Source: Bisporella sp. PMI_857 (lineage: Eukaryota > Ascomycota > Leotiomycetes > Helotiales > Helotiaceae). From it: a stretch of DNA of 64,000 nucleotides. Position 1 is the stretch's first letter; every line of letters starts with the position of its first letter. Shown here piece after piece: positions 22,937 to 34,992 of the stretch. The position numbers and the translations under genes are program-made. The stretch covers positions 186,001 to 250,000 of the forward strand of contig JAJSPD010000008.1 in the NCBI GenBank assembly GCA_021307315.1, in the 5' to 3' direction. The notes beneath the pieces are model-generated. The model saw nothing but the letters and a program-made list of their open reading frames with translations, searched no databases and was not told where the DNA came from.

Positions 22937-23434
22937 TGCTGTCCATAGCAAAAACTGAAAAAACTCACACCATAGTTGAAAAATCGTGGTCCATAATAGC
23001 GACCAAATCTCGGAATAGTACAAGGGACTTCCTTGTTATAACAAACGAGCAGCTGGAGAGAAGGATTATGTATCTGACAGCTTGGTATCTTTGGGATTCG
23101 ATACCGTCTGTGCGGAAGAAGCTTTCACGCTCACCCCAGCTGCTCAGCCGCGTCCCAAAGCTTACCCAAAACAACACCCTCCCCGAAAGCATCTTGCCTA
23201 TCTAGGGATCTGTTGCAGCCACTGAGAGCATGTAAACAATGCGAAGGAGCATCAGCCTTAGAAACTCGCTTAGAGACTGAGGTTGGTTGGAGCCAAACTT
23301 CCGGCAGGTGTGGTACACATGTGCTGCGGGTTGTGGGGTATACTTTATATCTCACACATCTCATGCACGATAAACTTTAACCGGTGTGTTACAACAGCAA
23401 CGCTTAAATGCAGCACTATCTGTCTTCTAAAGAT
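22937..23434. other. intergenic
   Basis: Promoter of the membrane protein gene and 3' flank of LHS1. Nothing else recognised. Confidence 0.5.
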
Positions 23435-26400
23435 TTACAGCTCGTCATGGGGTTTCTCGCCTTCTATTGGCTCTGTGTCCTTCCCTGCCTGTTTGGCCTC
23501 AAGCTCCTCCTTCAGCTTGGCGAACTCTTCTGCGTTTTCAGACGTCGACTGTTTCTCGAGGAAAGCCAAAAGTTCTTCCTCTGTCGGCATTTGGCCGTCC
23601 TTCCCTAGCTGGATAAAGTTCTCGCCCTCCTTTCCAAAGTTGATTGTGGGATCAGCTTTGTCAGCTGAGTCAGTTTTTGTTTTCTTGGCATTCTTCGGCT
23701 TGGATACTTTCTTCGTCGGCCGTGATGATTTAAATGGACGTTTCATGCTCTTCATAAGAAGCTCAACTTGAGCTTCAGAGAGTTTTTTGCCCTGTTCCTG
23801 GACCTCCTTAATAGTAAGGATTGGGTCCGAGGCTGCCGAGAGTGCTTGTTGTTTGGGCAGAATGTCTGCAAGCCATGCTGATACCTCGTCATGAAGCTTT
23901 TGAGTTGTCTCTAGATCCTCGATTTTATATGTGGGTGGATCGAGAGTTTCCTCCTCCGGCGGGGCAGACGTAGTCTCCGTAGCCTTATCTTCTTCAAGAC
24001 CAGCAGATTCATCCACCGGTGAAGGTGTAGCTGTGGGAGTTTCAGTCTTTGCCCTAGATTTGGAGGCGCTGAATTCCTCATGCGCCTTGGTATCATTCGC
24101 GATTTGCTCAGTGATGCTCTTTATGAAAATTTTAGCGTCGCCGATGATTTTGTTGAGCTCTTCTAATGCTGCTGGTAGACCTGCCGCTTCCTCTTTTCTG
24201 TTCTGAATAGGTGCGACAATGTCTGTCATTTCCTTGAGCTTTGCTTTCAATTCTTCTCGTGTGGCTTCACGGCCTTCCCATAGATCCACTCTCCAGCGTC
24301 AGATGCCTTAGCCCCAAGGCTAACACGTTCGGTCGCCGTAGATACGCGAATGATGCTTCATCAGACAAATACTCTCTTTGCTTTATATGTGAAACCTTCA
24401 AGCTGATTCAAGGCTTCTTCTCGTCTTGCCGCGCACGATCCGAGTCAGCAAATGCTGAGATGCGCTCCTTTATTCGGAGCACTTCCTTAGTTGGAACTTC
24501 TAGGCGACCCTTGATCTCACTCTTGAACTTGATAGGAATAACCTCAAAAGTGCTTGGTTGGCTTCTTTGGCTCTTTGGTCTCCTTAGACTTCTTTCCGCT
24601 CTTTGTTGAGGTGAAGATGAGGAAGTGGCAGTAGAGCTTGAAGTTTCGGTACTGGTGGTCTCAGTCGTGCTCTCACCATCTTCAAGAGGGGCTTGGTCTT
24701 TCTTTCCAAAGCCAAACATATTCTTCATGCTGTCCACTACACCGGGCTTTTCTATGTCTTCAACTTCGCAGTCCACAAGTAACTTTCCAATCTTGACTTC
24801 GCCATCATTTTGAACCTAGACGAGTATACAGCTTAAGGTTTATGTCGCATCAGTACAACTGAACTTTTCCTTAAGCGCAGCGACAGAATCAGTGAGATTT
24901 TGGGTCGTGATCTGGAGGACCTCTTTCTCTGTTGGACCAGGGATGACATTTTCGGAAGCCGGAACATCTTGGTAAAATTCAATTGAGAATTCTTTCCGGT
25001 TTTGAAAAAGGATTTGCTTTTCGCTTCCCAAGAAGGACGTTGGCTTCCAGAGTTGTTGCTTTTGGGGTTTGCCTTGATCGTTGGCCCACTTAATACCCCC
25101 TGCGAACGACGCCGCCTCGTAAGCTCGATCTCCTTGACTCTGAAGGATGGGCTGAGCCCTGCGCCTCTAAAACCAGCACCGAACACAGCGGCCTCGTCTG
25201 AATTGACATTTGTACGGATCTTATCCGCCTTTCCCACGATTTTCTCAAGCGCCTTTTGAACAAAAGGAGTTCTACTGGCTCCTCCGTGGAGGATCACAGA
25301 GTCAAGATCTTTGACTGTTAATTCGGCCATGTCTAAAGCGTTCTGAATTGCGACCTTGACACGAGCAGCATATGTTTCGGATTTCTTCTCAAAATCTGCA
25401 CGACTAATCTTATATCTGAAGTCGACATCTTCATACAGACCCTCGAAGCTTGCTTGTGTATTCGTATTCGCACTGAGAACTTGACGTAAACGCTCAGCTT
25501 CTTTCCAAAGCTTCGCCGCAGCTCTACCATGTCCTGGACACCCTCAACAGTTGCTGAAACTTTCTGCGCCTTAGGGGATTCGACAAATTGAGCAATCATA
25601 TCGTCGACAATGATTGCGTTGAGGGCATCACCTCCGAGTGTTCTGTCCCAACCACTACCCAAGACTTGGACTTCCTGAATAGTTTTGTTAAATTTTCCAA
25701 CATCCTTGACTGTCCGTCCTTGGAATTTCAGAACTGTAGCCTTCGTAGATCCAGCTCCCATGTCAAAAACCATATGATATTCTGGCTTTGCACCTTCGGA
25801 GATGCTTGGGAAAGTCCGTGAAGTGGCATAATTCAATCCCACAGCCAAACCATCACTCACCAACTCCAGAACACGAAGACCAGCCAGTTCCGCGGCCAAC
25901 TGAACTGCCCTCTTCTCCTCTATGGTATAAAATGGTGGCACAGTTATGACCAAGTCCCTGACTCTGCTTCCCTTGCCTGCCAAAGCTTCTGCGTTCTTCT
26001 GTATGCTCTGCAACTCCATTGCCAGAATCTCCTCCACCGTCCATGGCTCCTCACTCTCTACGAATGCGCCGCTTCGAAATGCGGCCGTACCTCTGGTCTT
26101 ATCCGTTACCAATTGTAGTGCTGGATGCCGCGATGACCATTCCTTAACAACTGTATTGTCTGCTGGCAGACCCAGGAGGGTCTTCAAATTTGGATAGACA
26201 TCTCCAGGAAAACGTGCTGCTAGATACTGCATCTGATCCGTATGCACGCTCTGGGTATGATCCGCTCTGTACATTCTTTGCTGGTTTAAAAGCTATCGCG
26301 GCTGTTTCCTTCCTTCGCGAATCTTTTGTAAGGACGATTTCGAGGGGTATTCCGGGCTTGACCAAGGCGGCTTTGATGTATTCTGTCCCTAGATCAAACA

Positions 26401-26499
26401 CCCAGGACCGTTGATGCAGCCAGCGCAGAACTGAAGATGTAGAAAAGACATATTATGCTGAAAAGGTGAGGAAAAAATCTTGTTCCGTGGGGGACCCAT
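23435..26499 (-). CDS. LHS1: ER-lumen Hsp70-family chaperone LHS1 (GRP170/HYOU1 type)
   Basis: Helps protein import and folding in the endoplasmic reticulum and acts as nucleotide-exchange factor for BiP. The product opens with a signal peptide (MGPPRNKIF, LFSIICLFYIFSSALAAS), then the ATPase domain: LGTEYIKAALVKPG, VLTKDSRRKETAAIAF, DLVITVPPF, VFDMGAGSTKATVL, GSGWDRTLGGDALN, DLDSVILHGGASRTPFVQ and NSDEAAVFGAGFRGAG. A substrate-binding region and long acidic helical tail follow, ending HDEL, the retention signal. The frame breaks about ten times, at roughly 26475 (T run), 26397, 26222, 25516, 25127, 24838, 24815, 24428, 24387, 24345 and 24287. Each break restores family-like sequence at once, so the gene is probably intact in the organism. 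No intron is needed, though a short one near 24820 cannot be excluded. Confidence 0.93.
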
Positions 26500-27313
26500 G
26501 TTGCGCCAATATAAAAAAGGGAGATCTATAAAATTCGAGGAAGCAAGTCGATGGGATGGAAGGACAGTTTATATACTCTGGCTAAACCATTCCAGTCGAA
26601 TTCAAAATGTGTCCACAAGAACAGGTCCCTTTCTTAACGCCGGCAGTGCAAAATATGGAAATAGACAGAGTGGTTGTGAATATATCCTTGTTCGTCCAAA
26701 AAGGACACGGTTTTCGAGCAAAGAAGCCACAGACTCAGTTTCCATAATTTCGAGCCTAGCCCAGGCACCGCCTCATGCGGCGCAGGCGCCAAGATATGTT
26801 ATCTTTTTAGATAACATAAGCGATAAGGTTTAACTCCACCTCAGCCAACTTTAACCACGATACTACCCAATGTATATATCGGCAATGCCATTGTTGATGT
26901 CTTAGCCGTGCTCGATTCTTGAAAAGAGAGGCCGCTTTACACCTATAGTCAGCGTCTGCTTCTGGTAGGATATGTGCGAATACTTGAGCAATTTTATGTG
27001 ATGCTACACTATCTCTTACAAATTGCTAACAGTCATGGCAGCACTAACTTCTCTTGCATTTCTATTGCGAATTCGATTAAGTTTTCACCATCTACTGCAT
27101 CCTATTGACAGATTTTTCTTGACAGCTAATGCCCCGTGGTACATCCTACGGAAACAGAAGCATCATAACTTCTAATAATTGAAAGCTACCTGCTAGTTCC
27201 TGTTCCCACCATACCTAGGCAATCGAAGAACAATAGCCAGCAGGCTACTGCACGCAGTCTCTTCTTTCACATACCCTCCTACTAAGCAAATAAACACCCA
27301 ACTCACCCTCAAA
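26500..27313. other. divergent promoter region of LHS1 and the GNAT gene
   Basis: No gene recognised. An unfolded-protein-response element for LHS1 might be expected here, but I could not identify one with confidence. It contains the inverted repeat at 26795-26818. Confidence 0.45.
26795..26818. repeat. perfect 10-bp inverted repeat with 4-nt loop
   Basis: The arms tatgttatct and agataacata are exact reverse complements around a tttt loop, so the strand could form a hairpin. It lies about 300 bp upstream of the LHS1 start. The WGATAA-like core (AGATAA) on both strands also resembles a pair of GATA-factor sites. Confidence 0.6.
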
Positions 27314-27979
27314 ATGGAAACTGCCTTCCTACCACCCACCGACCTCTCAAAGTACAATCCCTCCAATCCACCAACCGCCCAACCACCGAACATCCCAATA
27401 ACCTTCCTCTCCGCCATGGAAGTCCGGACGCGAGTCTTCGTCGAAGAACAGCACATCCCCTCAATCAACGAATTCGACGCCGACGACGCCCGTTCGTGCC
27501 ACTGGGTGCTGCTCTCTTCCAGCGAGCCAATCGGCACAATCCGGCTAGTTCCCTTCCCTCAACCAGCCCATCCAGTGCCAGGCTCCACATTCTTTTTCTC
27601 GCAAGAGATGCTGGATGAGCCGCCGCCGGAGTGGATCGTGGATCGGAAGACCGCTTTCCATGATGGGGTAGAGCCGTACTTGAAATTTGGACGTCTAGCT
27701 GTCGTTCCGGAATATCGAGGAAAGGGGCTGGCGAAAGTACTGGCTGAGGCTGCGTTGGCGTGGGCAAATGATAACCCGACATTCTTCAACCCCAAGGACG
27801 GAGATAAAAAAGAGGAACGGGTCTGGAAAGGGCTCGTGTGCGTACACGCTCAGGTGCAGGTTGAAGGAGCGTGGAGGAAATTAGGATTCGAGACCGATGA
27901 CCAAATGGGAACATGGGAAGAGGAGGGGATTTTGCATGTTGGGATGTGGCGTCGATTGGATATCCAGGCTGGCCGATGA
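27314..27979 (+). CDS. GNAT-family N-acetyltransferase
   Basis: Transfers an acetyl group from acetyl-CoA; the substrate is unknown. A single uninterrupted exon of 221 residues with no sequence breaks. The N-terminal part has VRTRVFVEEQHIPSINEFD, typical of the family in which an acetyltransferase domain reads a query 'F..EQ....E.D'. The core acetyl-CoA site is FGRLAVVPEYRGKGLAKVL (the R-G-K-G-L loop). The C-terminal WRKLGFETDDQ and HVGMWRRL fit the last strands of the fold. Start chosen as the first ATG of the frame. Confidence 0.9.
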   Translation: METAFLPPTDLSKYNPSNPPTAQPPNIPITFLSAMEVRTRVFVEEQHIPSINEFDADDARSCHWVLLSSSEPIGTIRLVPFPQPAHPVPGSTFFFSQEMLDEPPPEWIVDRKTAFHDGVEPYLKFGRLAVVPEYRGKGLAKVLAEAALAWANDNPTFFNPKDGDKKEERVWKGLVCVHAQVQVEGAWRKLGFETDDQMGTWEEEGILHVGMWRRLDIQAGR

Positions 27980-28514
27980 ATAGAAAATTTACAGGCGGAT
28001 CATACATGTGGCACATTATCGCATAAAAGCAACCCACCGTTCCTGATGGACCGTCAAAGTCATCGACGCACTGGTGAGAGGAGACGCCATTCTCAATGTG
28101 CCAAACTAGATAATACATTTGAGAAAGCGAGAGTTGATAGAAATTCAAATGTCAAAAAATGATATCTATCTTGAAGTTTTGTTTGGAGAAGCTTTTTCCC
28201 TGTTAGGATTCTTCTAGCTTAGCCTCGTCGACTGGAGAATCAAGCATAAATCTTCAGCCAATTTAGACATCCATGAGGACTTAGATGTGCCGATGCAATA
28301 TAGTAGCAAATACCTGACGTTGTAGCTTGCACTAGAACTTGATGAACCGCTTATTCAATGTCCTATGTTGTGCGTACATACAGAAGCCGACAGCCATATC
28401 CACCATGTTCCCATGCTCTTTATTTATTTCGGACTCCAAACGCCTAGCTCAAATGCCATGAGAATTTATACCCAAAACCAGAGGACGACCAAGTCCTGTC
28501 CAATTTACAGCTCA
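27980..28514. other. intergenic between converging genes
   Basis: 3' flanks of the GNAT and GH76 genes. Nothing else recognised. Confidence 0.5.
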
Positions 28515-30189
28515 TTAATTCAACTTTATCACGGTCCTTCTTGGCAGCTCTGGTCCGTTCTCCTGACTCCCAAGCTCCCGCTCCTCTGTCTCTACGGTTT
28601 TCTCGCCCCTCCCTTTCATTAGCTTGCCCTTTCTTATGCCAGGTAGCACAAAGGCACTCTTTCTCTTCTCTTTGATCTTTGGACCAGGTCCCCCGCCTTC
28701 AAAGCTCGAGCTGCTCAAAAACCAGACGGCTGCTACTGTGGAGAGGCATAAAACCACCGTCAAGATCCATGCTCCTGCTCTACCCGCTGTCGTCGAACGG
28801 TGGATGAATGGGCTTCTAATATCTTCCACTCCGCCTGTGTCACCAGCCGTTGGGTCTGACTTGCTGGTTCCCCCGGTGAAGTTGGTAAGAGGAACAAGAG
28901 GTGTCTGTTCCTGTTCCACTGAGGGGATCATCGTATTTAGAAATACTTCCATGGCTGTCATCTGTTGTCCCACGCCAGAATTTGCATCCCAAGTCTCGTT
29001 CCAGTACCATCTCATACCACAAGTTGTTCCATCTGACCCCCCCGAGCACTGTTTCGCGGCAGCTACGGCTGATGACTTTAGGAACGGCATGATCTTGTCG
29101 TAAGTCCACGGAGCCATAAGCATGGTTCTTCCCATCCAGGCTGCGAGGTAAGCCTTAAATGATTTTTGATCTTCATCGCATACGTCCTTCTCTTCGCAGA
29201 CCTCTTTCATGATGCCATTTGGGAAAAAGCAAAAGTGGTTGTGTCAATCAGGCCTTGCGTGATGTTCCGCCACTTCACATCTCCTGTATAGTTATACATC
29301 GTGGCGGCGCCGACCATCAATGTACCTGCATTATACGTCCATTGTATGCGCTCCTGCTGCGTGCAGTTCAGTACTAAAGCTTCGACGTTATCATAAACAC
29401 TCCAATTTTTATCAATCAAATTAACAGCCCACATCCAGTCCCACGCCTTGGTTGCCCAATCAAGATATAGTTGATCCTTGGAATATCGACCCAGCCTTGC
29501 CGCAAGTTGGAAGAAACATCCATTCGAGATGGTGTTCTTGAGTGAGTAGCCATTGCGTTCATAGATCTGCCAATGTATACCTCCGCCACACGTTTCTGTG
29601 TTCCACCGCAGGACTTGTTCGTTGAAGACAGCCTGCGCGAGCGACAGCCACGACGCCTCCTCCGGATCATCGGAGTCAGGAAAGTTGTACTCGACGGCAT
29701 TCATCGCAGCGAGAGCCCAAAAGCACTGGTCATCGTTTCCTAACGATGCCTTCTGTAAACGTGGCATGTAGTCCTTATTTTCCCCCTTCTGGTATAACAA
29801 GGCTTGTTTTGTCTGTGTTATTGTAGGTGTCATCGCCAGTGAACTTCCAGTAGTCTAGCATGCACATGAACATAGCGCCAGCTTGCCACCTACTGCTGCG
29901 TTAGTATAGTTTGCACGTTTGTTGTAGCAATGGACTTGCCAATAGTAAGGCTGTGAAGGAGTCCGGGTAGGTTGCCATCGCCAGGCTGATCTCCTTTGTA
30001 ATAAGACATTATTTTAACGGCTGCAATGCGAGCGGCTTCTTTCATAGAGTCCTATTCCACCATCAGATACACGAATCTTAAGTGCGCAGTGATCCGGGAA
30101 CGCTCACTTGGGTCATCAACGTCAATCTTGATAGCAATAGCATTATGCAGCAGTAGCCCAAGGGCTACAAACCCACCAAATCGAACCAT
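28515..30189 (-). CDS. GH76 family cell-wall mannanase/transglycosidase (DFG5/DCW1 type)
   Basis: Thought to cut GPI-anchor glycans and link mannoproteins to the cell wall; needed for normal hyphal walls. Exons 30189-30108, 30051-29940 and 29889-28515. A signal peptide (MVRFGGFVALGLLLHNAIA) precedes IKIDVDDP. The catalytic domain shows AARIAAVKIMSYYKG, YYWWQAGAMF, the catalytic aspartate pair in GNDDQCFWALAAMNAVEY, GGIHWQIYERNGYSLKNT, ISNGCFFQLAARLGRY and AYLAAWMGRTMLMAPW. The C-terminus has a membrane segment (AGAWILTVVLCLSTVAAVWF) and a basic cytosolic tail instead of a GPI signal, as in several Pezizomycotina paralogues. Intron 2 (29939-29890) starts GCAAGT, a GC-AG intron; its use is required to form YYWWQAG. 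Frame breaks lie near 30052, 29946, 29836 and 29218. Confidence 0.9.
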
Positions 30190-32061
30190 ATTCCTTCGCT
30201 GGCGCGAATGCTTTCTTTCCAACCAAGCACCACTTTTGTATCCTAAAGTATCTCAAGATGTCGAAGTAACAAAAGCCAACAACTGCCAAGCTGCCATCAA
30301 ACTTTGTAGAGCCTCGACATCAAAGAATAAGGTTACGCTCATAACTCAAAGAGGGGGTAGGCACTGTTATAAACGTAAAGATTGACATAAACGTGTGCAT
30401 GAGATGCAGCAAGAATAATACGAAGCGACAGAGAGGCCATGATGGATATGGCCGTGAAATGAGGTAAGGCTTTTGTGAGGTTGCAGTTTACGGGTATTTG
30501 GTGATGCCTGCCCAGTGCCCATCATCCCATCCTAACCCGCGCCGCAACTGCCCCGCATTTGAGAGTAATACGAGCTGATGAGTAAGGAATACGGAGCGAC
30601 AATTTCTTCATTAGGATCTTTTTGCGTTACACGAATGGCGATTTTGAACACTGTGATACTCAATGGATCGATTACGGAAGTATTGGAGTCATGGTTCTTA
30701 AAACCTGTAACAGAAGTCGAAATAAAGTTTCAATCTCCACCATCTGAGGTTGTTCAAATCACGTGAATCTCATAACCCCAGCACGGATGATTTACAAGAA
30801 ACGATCATTGTGGCTGTGTCTCCCACTGACAAGGGGGTGATCTACTCATTCGTCAGGTTCTGGGACGAAACATTACACAGTTTGATTAGTGCCCGTACCC
30901 GTACTTTGGGTAAGGAGGCTGAGTTCCTTGGCCGTGCGATTTTGATTGGATATAACTCCAGGTAGTCTTTTATGGAATGAGTTCATTGTTGGGATATGTG
31001 ATTATAAATGAGATAACGAAATACACATGTTCTTTAGTGAGCGATGGAAAGGACACAGAAATTTTGGGAGCAAGTCACAAATAGACGGAGGTCTTGTTGG
31101 AAAGGCCATGATAGAAACTTGCTAGTCTTTACCATTTCTATGCTATCAATATCTGGGGTTCCTTTTGACAGCTCAACAGCATCTAAGTGTTATAGTTGAG
31201 AGCATACTACTGCGCATAAAAGTCTCCGCGTCCAATAAGATTGCACCGACGTTCTGTGATTCAATTGGCTACAAATACAGTTTTCTTTGGGAAGAGTGAT
31301 GAGTTACTAACCACCGTGATGGGGCTCTAATCCCAGCATCCAACATCGACATGTACGAAGAAGTCGTGCAACTCACAGAGATTCCATGGTATAAGTGAAC
31401 CTCCACAGTTAGTTGCGGGATCATGATCAGCAGTTGCAAAGAGTACGTTGGCCACGAATACGAATACAAAATGGGCAATGGTACTTGCTGCAGCACGTCG
31501 TAATACGCATGCTCTTCATGCCGGCCAATTACCAGAGCTTATGAGCTAATATCCCCACGCTTGCCAGCTTTGAATCCGTGTTGTGAATAGCCGAAATAAG
31601 AAGACTGCAAGTAAAATACTTATCACATAGGGAGCATACAAGAAATCTTCCAGGTATTCCTAACGAGGGAGACTAGTCTCAACAGTTGCCACAAAACAGA
31701 CAGATTCAACCATATTCCTTATGGTGCTAATTAATTTCCATGCCATGATATAGCCATTGACAGTTCAGAGTTCCAAATTCGTAGATATGACTAGGTATGT
31801 GTTATATAGGACGTACTCATGTCTTTCCCCGCTTGATCCATGAGGATTTCGTTCTTTCAAAACTTGATGGTCGTCATCACTGATTCTGCCTCGGAAAATT
31901 CCATCCAATATATCCGTCGCCTCGCACACTGAACTTGCTCTTCGACACTCGGAGATCATCCTCAGCCAGACCAGTAATTATGATGGGCATATCAGAAGAC
32001 TCATCACCTGTTTCTCCATACCACCCGCCTGCCCGCTTTAAGAAGAATATCACGAATATCC
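30190..32061. other. intergenic, no gene recognised
   Basis: The left end holds the GH76 promoter. Plus-strand frames at 30578-30766 and 30750-30965 have passable composition but no domain, splice sites or family resemblance. A minus-strand frame at 31877-32236 overlaps the end of the next gene in another frame. Nothing is supported. Confidence 0.4.
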
Positions 32062-33161
32062 TTATCCGATCGATGGTATATCGGACACCCATGTGGCAAC
32101 AAACACATCTGGGGGAAGGTAGCCTAAAGATCTGAACGTCTCCACCAGAAGGTAAATGCGCGCTACAGAGTACACTAAGAGACAGAAAAATCCCCAGCAC
32201 TGAAGTACGAGACCAGAGCGGGGATGGCGGATCCATAACCAGTCTACAACATCATCAAGCTTAGAGATCAAAACATATGGAAGAAGTCCAACCAGCGCCG
32301 TAAATGTCGCCAGTAGGCTAGAAATCTGCCATAGTTTCTGCTCAATTTGAGTAGGAAAGGCAAAGTTCCATCCCACAAGATGCACGGCGCCAAACATGAC
32401 CCCACCCAAGGCCATTCCCAGTGAATACATATGGTAATTCCACCCCTCTTCCCTCTCAATAGCATCGTTGCTCACGATGTTTATTTTCACATCTCGAGCA
32501 TCTTGCCAGGGATGAAGTAATTTCGAAGGGGATACCAATCTTCTACCCTCGGGTGATCATAAGCCTTAAGATGACCTCTGTCAATTCTAATAGGTCGTGA
32601 TGGTACTTCGACGCCCTGAGGTTTGCGAAAGAGGAATATATATGTTACTAAAGCGCAAAGTGAGAAAGCGCACACGACAATCTCAAGCTGCGATACTGAT
32701 AGACCCCTGCTGTGTCGGACAATGACTTCTGCAGATACCAAAATTATTTGTATGACAGCTAATGCTTTAACAAAGACGCTGGATTTATTCTTGTCGCGTA
32801 TTTCTGCCTCCGAAATAGTGAAAAGCATCCACTTGAGGCTCGTCTGAAATTTCTTCCATACATTCTTGAAGCTGTACCAAGCGCGGATCCAAGAATTGGC
32901 CCCTGCAGGCGGTTCTATAGGTGATTCTGGGATATTGAGATGCTGAATGGACCAAGTGCATGCAATAATGGTAAATAAGCAACTCCAGAGTATATTGAGT
33001 GTTCCACGGGAGTTAGGGGTTGACACAAAGTTGACCACAGTATTTGGAGTGGTGCAGTTCGGGTTAAAGTGCGTGAAAGCGAGAGCGGTAGAGATTAGGA
33101 AGAAGAATGGGATGAGAAACATGATGGAATGTAGAGTTCTCAAATTTAGACGTTGTGCCAA
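32062..33161 (-). CDS. fungal membrane protein of unknown function
   Basis: A large Pezizomycotina family with no assigned role. The product starts with a probable signal anchor (IMFLIPFFFLISTALAFTHF), then the family motif NILWSCLFTIIACTWSIQHL, LNIPESP, KWMLFTISEAEI, KALAVIQIILVSAEVIVR, LEIVVCAFSLCALVTYIFLF and RKPQGVEVPSRPI. After a frame change near 32540 it continues with the membrane segments MALGGVMFGAVHLVGW, SSLLATFTALVGLLPYVLI and LQCWGFFCLLVYSVARIYLL, then FRSLGYLPPDVFVATWV, and stops at 32062. About 365 residues and five or six membrane segments. Three copies of a 125-bp repeat lie just upstream. Confidence 0.75.
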
Positions 33162-33235
33162 ATTGTTATATGGTATCAGACGAAATGGTTAGAAATAAGA
33201 AGTTAAATGAAGGATCTATAGAATAGAGAGGAAGA

Positions 33236-33590
33236 ACCTACTTCGGATATGATAGGGTCTTAAAGCGCTGCTCAGCGGCAAATTTGACTTACTTTGACTA
33301 TGACAAAGTTCTTATTGGTGATTAAATGAGACGCTCACGAAACTATAGATTAAAAAAGAGACCTACTTTGGTTTTGGGGTGGTGTTGAAGTGCTACTTAG
33401 CGACCAAATTTGACCTACTTTACCCTTCGGCAAAGTCCTTACTGACGATTGAACAAGACGACCACAAAACTAAAGAACGGAAAAGGAACCTACCTTGGCG
33501 TCAATGAGGTTTTGAGGCGCTGCTCAGCCGCAAATTCGACTCATTTTGAGGTGTGACAAAGGTCTTATTGGAGATCGAATGAGCGCCCTG
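33236..33590. repeat. imperfect tandem repeat, about 125-bp unit, 2.8 copies
   Basis: Units begin at 33236, 33361 and 33488, each opening acctac. They share a block resembling gctgctcagcggcaaattt, a block like gacaaagttcttattg, and a gattgaa/gattaaa block. Spacing is 125 and 127 bp. Copies differ at perhaps a fifth of positions, so the array is old or has been mutated. It sits 75 bp upstream of the membrane protein gene. Confidence 0.75.
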
Positions 33591-33982
33591 GCGGCAAGTG
33601 GAACTTTTGGTCCGCCTGGTCTCAAAACAAGCCGTTTATACTGTCTAGAAAATCCTCTCGGACTTAGCACTGTATAGATAAGTATCAGCCATCCGTTCCT
33701 GATCATAGGATAGGACCAAGTTTGTTTATGGCGGGCTACTTCCGCACAAGGCTGTAGACAGATAATCCTCTCGATCGTGGCCTGTTATTTTTGGGGGCAA
33801 ACAAGCCACACACCTTGCCTTGCCTGCTCGTTAACTACGCAGGTTAACATGGTGTTTGAGTTGTCCAAGTATTTCACTAAATCCCACATTTCCTCATGAT
33901 GAAAGCTGGCAATAGAGTTGCAATGCTGATTCATTCTCGACTTGGGTATCTTGACGCCAAACACCATATAATCCGGATAATT
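33591..33982. other. intergenic
   Basis: Between the tandem repeat and the end of APC10. A minus-strand frame at 33785-33967 has no recognisable similarity. Confidence 0.45.
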
Positions 33983-34938
33983 TCATCTTAACTCTGCATC
34001 CCCCATCCAGTCAGGCTCTAAAAGCCATCTTCTATCCACGCCAGCCTCTCTCTTCGTGTGTGATTCGTTCTCTAGCTTGCTCTCCGAGCCATTCAGTAAC
34101 GGATATGCTCCACGGCCGAGTCTTTCATCCCTAGCGTAAACTTTTAGGCCTCTCACATGCGTATCTTTTCCATTCTGGTGGTTCTCAGTAATTTTGACCT
34201 GAACTAAAAATGTTTTCAATATCTTGCCATCTTCTCCCCCACCAACATGTTCTAAGGGTACGTCGATCCAGCCTTTAGGCTGTTGAAAATCGAGCTGAGC
34301 GAAGGGGAGGAGGTCATGGTAGCCGGTTCCTGCTAGCAGAGTAATTCGTGTTGGAGTATATGATTCGTCCTGCTCGAAGTCTAGGAATATACGAATCGAG
34401 AGGATAGATACTAAGCGAGAGAAATGAATATTGAGGTGATGAGGTTGAGGGCCGTCTGATCTGCGTCCAACACATTAACTTTGTTCTTTGGAGGCTGTCC
34501 ACAATGTATCATACTGCCAGAACAATTGAGGATCGTCATCCCTCAGCGCCTCCACACCACAACCAGGTTTGCAGGTGCTGACAGTCCAGCTTGCTAAATT
34601 TCCAATTTCTTTTAGTCCTAAAGCCGCTGGATCGAAGGGAGGGTCTATGTCCATGGGCACTGCAGAGGAAAGGTGTCAGTCAGTCCAAGATTGAATACTC
34701 GTCGCCAGAATCTGTAGTCTTCTGGCGCATTTGGATTCGGAATGCGACTTGTAGGTAGCATAGGACGTGGTATGATGCGTAAAGGCGGATCTGAGGTAGA
34801 GGAGGAGGCCGGGAGGGTAGGTGGGGAGGGAGGTGGTGGTTCAGCATTTCTTCTTCCCGTCCCGCGAATGATTTCTAGCAACCTTGGAGGTATCTGATCT
34901 CCTTGCAGGATCCTGTTCAGAAGCCCAGGGGGAGGCAT
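33983..34938 (-). CDS. APC10: anaphase-promoting complex subunit 10 (DOC1)
   Basis: Subunit of the APC/C ubiquitin ligase that helps bind destruction-box substrates for exit from mitosis. The DOC domain reads LKEIGNLASWTVSTCKPG, GVEALRDDDPQLFWQSDGPQ (joined exactly across a 54-nt intron, 34514-34461), HHLNIHFSRLVSILSIRIFL, DESYTPTRITLLAGTGYHDL, GWIDVPLE, VKITENHQNGKDTHVRGLKV and YARDE. The ATG at 34938 begins a Pro-rich, poorly conserved N-terminal stretch. A 39-nt intron (34687-34649, GTATTC to CTGCAG) probably joins it to PMDIDPPFDPAALG, but the phases disagree by one base, so a base is probably missing near there. The DOC domain itself is intact. Confidence 0.9.
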
Positions 34939-34992
34939 TCCGAAAATTGATAAAAATGATATGGCTGTAGGTCCTGTGCTGTTCGTGATGTG

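Noticed and set aside
23283..23771. Plus-strand open frame of 162 codons opposite LHS1
   Set aside because: Antisense shadow of the clearly coding LHS1 tail; Ser/Leu-rich composition is typical of such mirrors.
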